Positions 20,647 to 20,925 of a DNA stretch of 20,925 nt are shown here, piece after piece. A model generated the notes under the pieces. That model saw only the letters and a list, made by a program, of their open reading frames with translations. It did not search any database and was not told the origin of the DNA. The first letter of the stretch is position 1. Every line of letters starts with the position of its first letter. The translations under genes and the position numbers were made by a program. Origin of the DNA: Clostridia bacterium (GTDB taxonomy: Bacteria; Bacillota; Clostridia; Oscillospirales; Acutalibacteraceae); contig CAAFVV010000024.1 of assembly GCA_900766585.1 (NCBI GenBank), forward strand, positions 1 through 20,925, in the 5' to 3' direction.

Positions 20647-20717
20647 CCGCAATTGGTGTGAAGCAAGGGGCGGGATAAAGCCGAAAACAGGAGAAAAAAT
20701 TCAAAAAGGGGAGAGCG

Positions 20718-20852
20718 ATGAGCTATTTAATAGGTGAAAAATTGCTGGTGGTGAGGGAAAACAGAAAACAGCTGAGGCGGAAGACAATTGTCTTCCGCCT
20801 CAGCTGTTCAGCCTGTCAAAAAACTACCCAAACGGCTCTGTTTCTGGTATAA
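20718..20852 (+). CDS. 44-codon ORF, possibly a truncated XRE-type regulator
   Basis: ATG 20718 follows AAAGGGGAG at good spacing, and a promoter-like pair lies upstream, so translation is plausible. The first ~20 residues, MSYLIGEKLLVVRENRKQLR, resemble the opening of XRE/SinR-type helix-turn-helix proteins (IGEK-L-x-x-x-REN-R). The resemblance stops where a perfect palindrome (20767-20808) enters the frame, and the rest has no recognisable pattern. The stop codon overlaps the -10 of the next promoter. It could be a broken regulator gene, a leader peptide or a chance ORF; I cannot decide. Confidence 0.35.
   Translation: MSYLIGEKLLVVRENRKQLRRKTIVFRLSCSACQKTTQTALFLV
20767..20808 (-). terminator. 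Perfect 42-bp palindrome, terminator-like
   Basis: AACAGCTGAGGCGGAAGAC and its exact reverse complement flank AATT, giving an uninterrupted inverted repeat; as RNA it makes a 19-bp stem with a four-base loop. On the minus strand it is followed by TTCTGTTTTCCC, giving a T-rich tail. On the plus strand the tail is CAGCCTG. It could terminate transcription in either direction, and it lies inside the short ORF. Confidence 0.6.
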
Positions 20853-20853
20853 T
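20845..20853 (+). promoter_or_regulatory. Extended -10 promoter of the rightmost gene
   Basis: TGG followed by a perfect TATAAT (20848-20853). No good -35 stands 16-18 bases upstream, so it depends on the extended -10. The start site would be about 15 bases before the start codon of the gene at 20875. Confidence 0.5.
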
Positions 20854-20874
20854 AGAGGAGACGGGGGTGATTTC

Positions 20875-20925
20875 ATGGAAGACTGGAGAAAAGATGCACG
20901 GCGAGAGCTGATCATTGTTGATCTG
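20875..20925 (+). CDS. N-terminal fragment of an unidentified protein
   Basis: ATG 20875 is preceded by GGGGGTG six bases upstream, and by an extended -10 promoter. Seventeen codons are visible (MEDWRKDARRELIIVDL) before the window ends. The charged start followed by a hydrophobic strand IIVDL suggests an alpha/beta protein, but nothing can be assigned. Confidence 0.55.
   Translation, partial: MEDWRKDARRELIIVDL

Larger units (their letters stand above)
20311..20717. other. AT-richer intergenic control region between sipW copy 1 and the plus-strand short ORF
   Basis: About 400 bases without a supported gene. It holds the divergent promoters described separately, a leader of about 140 bases for the filament operon, a near-palindrome at 20413-20426 and a small dyad GATTGgCAATC at 20571-20581. 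A run of poly-A/poly-T tracts (20401-20530) gives it lower GC than its neighbours. I see no riboswitch, tRNA or repeat array in it. Confidence 0.5.

Noticed and set aside
1..20925. CRISPR arrays, tRNA or rRNA genes, insertion sequences, integrase or phage genes.
   Set aside because: No regularly spaced repeats, cloverleaf structures, transposase-like frames or terminal inverted repeats were seen on either strand.

Overview
The window looks like a chromosomal segment of a Gram-positive, probably anaerobic gut-type Clostridia (Oscillospiraceae/Ruminococcaceae-like is my best guess). The reasons are GGAGG-type ribosome sites before most genes, sigma-A promoters with TGn-extended -10 boxes, AraC-type regulators wired to glycoside hydrolases, SipW-type signal peptidases with TasA-like substrates, a sortase-type sorting signal, and an InlB-B-repeat giant surface protein. 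Coding DNA is moderately GC-rich; the stretch around 20.40-20.71 kb is visibly AT-richer. Species cannot be fixed from the sequence alone.

Region 1 (1-10.8 kb) is a glycan-utilisation neighbourhood. It opens with the C-terminal end of a carbohydrate-binding-type protein (1-315, +). A cupin/AraC regulator (389-1210, -) is divergent from an ADP-ribosylglycohydrolase-fold protein with two extra C-terminal beta domains (1330-3291, +) and a small overlapping membrane-anchored protein (3288-3704, +). Converging on these is a minus-strand pair: a six-hairpin glycosidase-like protein (5838-8426) and a GH36-like alpha-galactosidase-type enzyme (3802-5820). That pair is divergent from a second AraC regulator (8627-9505, +), which is followed by a TIM-barrel glycosidase-like protein (9544-10773, +). 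The two regulator/enzyme divergent pairs suggest substrate-induced control. No sugar transporter is visible in the window.

Region 2 (10.87-20.5 kb) is one long minus-strand operon that I read as a secreted filament/adhesin system. From a strong promoter at 20459-20487 it runs: SipW-like signal peptidase 1, TasA-like subunit 1, a TasA-like protein carrying an SPDTG sorting signal, SipW-like signal peptidase 2, TasA-like subunit 2, a 1724-residue InlB/MucBP-type repeat protein with a SpaA-like C-terminal domain, and a small third TasA-like protein. Gene overlaps or short gaps link the last five genes. The two longer gaps flank subunit 1 and hold RNA hairpins that could raise its output or gate its translation. 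The likely division of labour is that the two peptidases process subunits 1 and 2, the SPDTG protein tethers the fibre to peptidoglycan using a sortase encoded elsewhere, and the giant protein is the adhesive component. This whole-operon composition is the most noteworthy thing in the window.

Region 3 (20.5-20.9 kb) has a plus-strand promoter, a 44-codon ORF that may be the remnant of an XRE-type regulator and contains a perfect 42-bp palindrome, and the first 17 codons of another plus-strand gene leaving the window.
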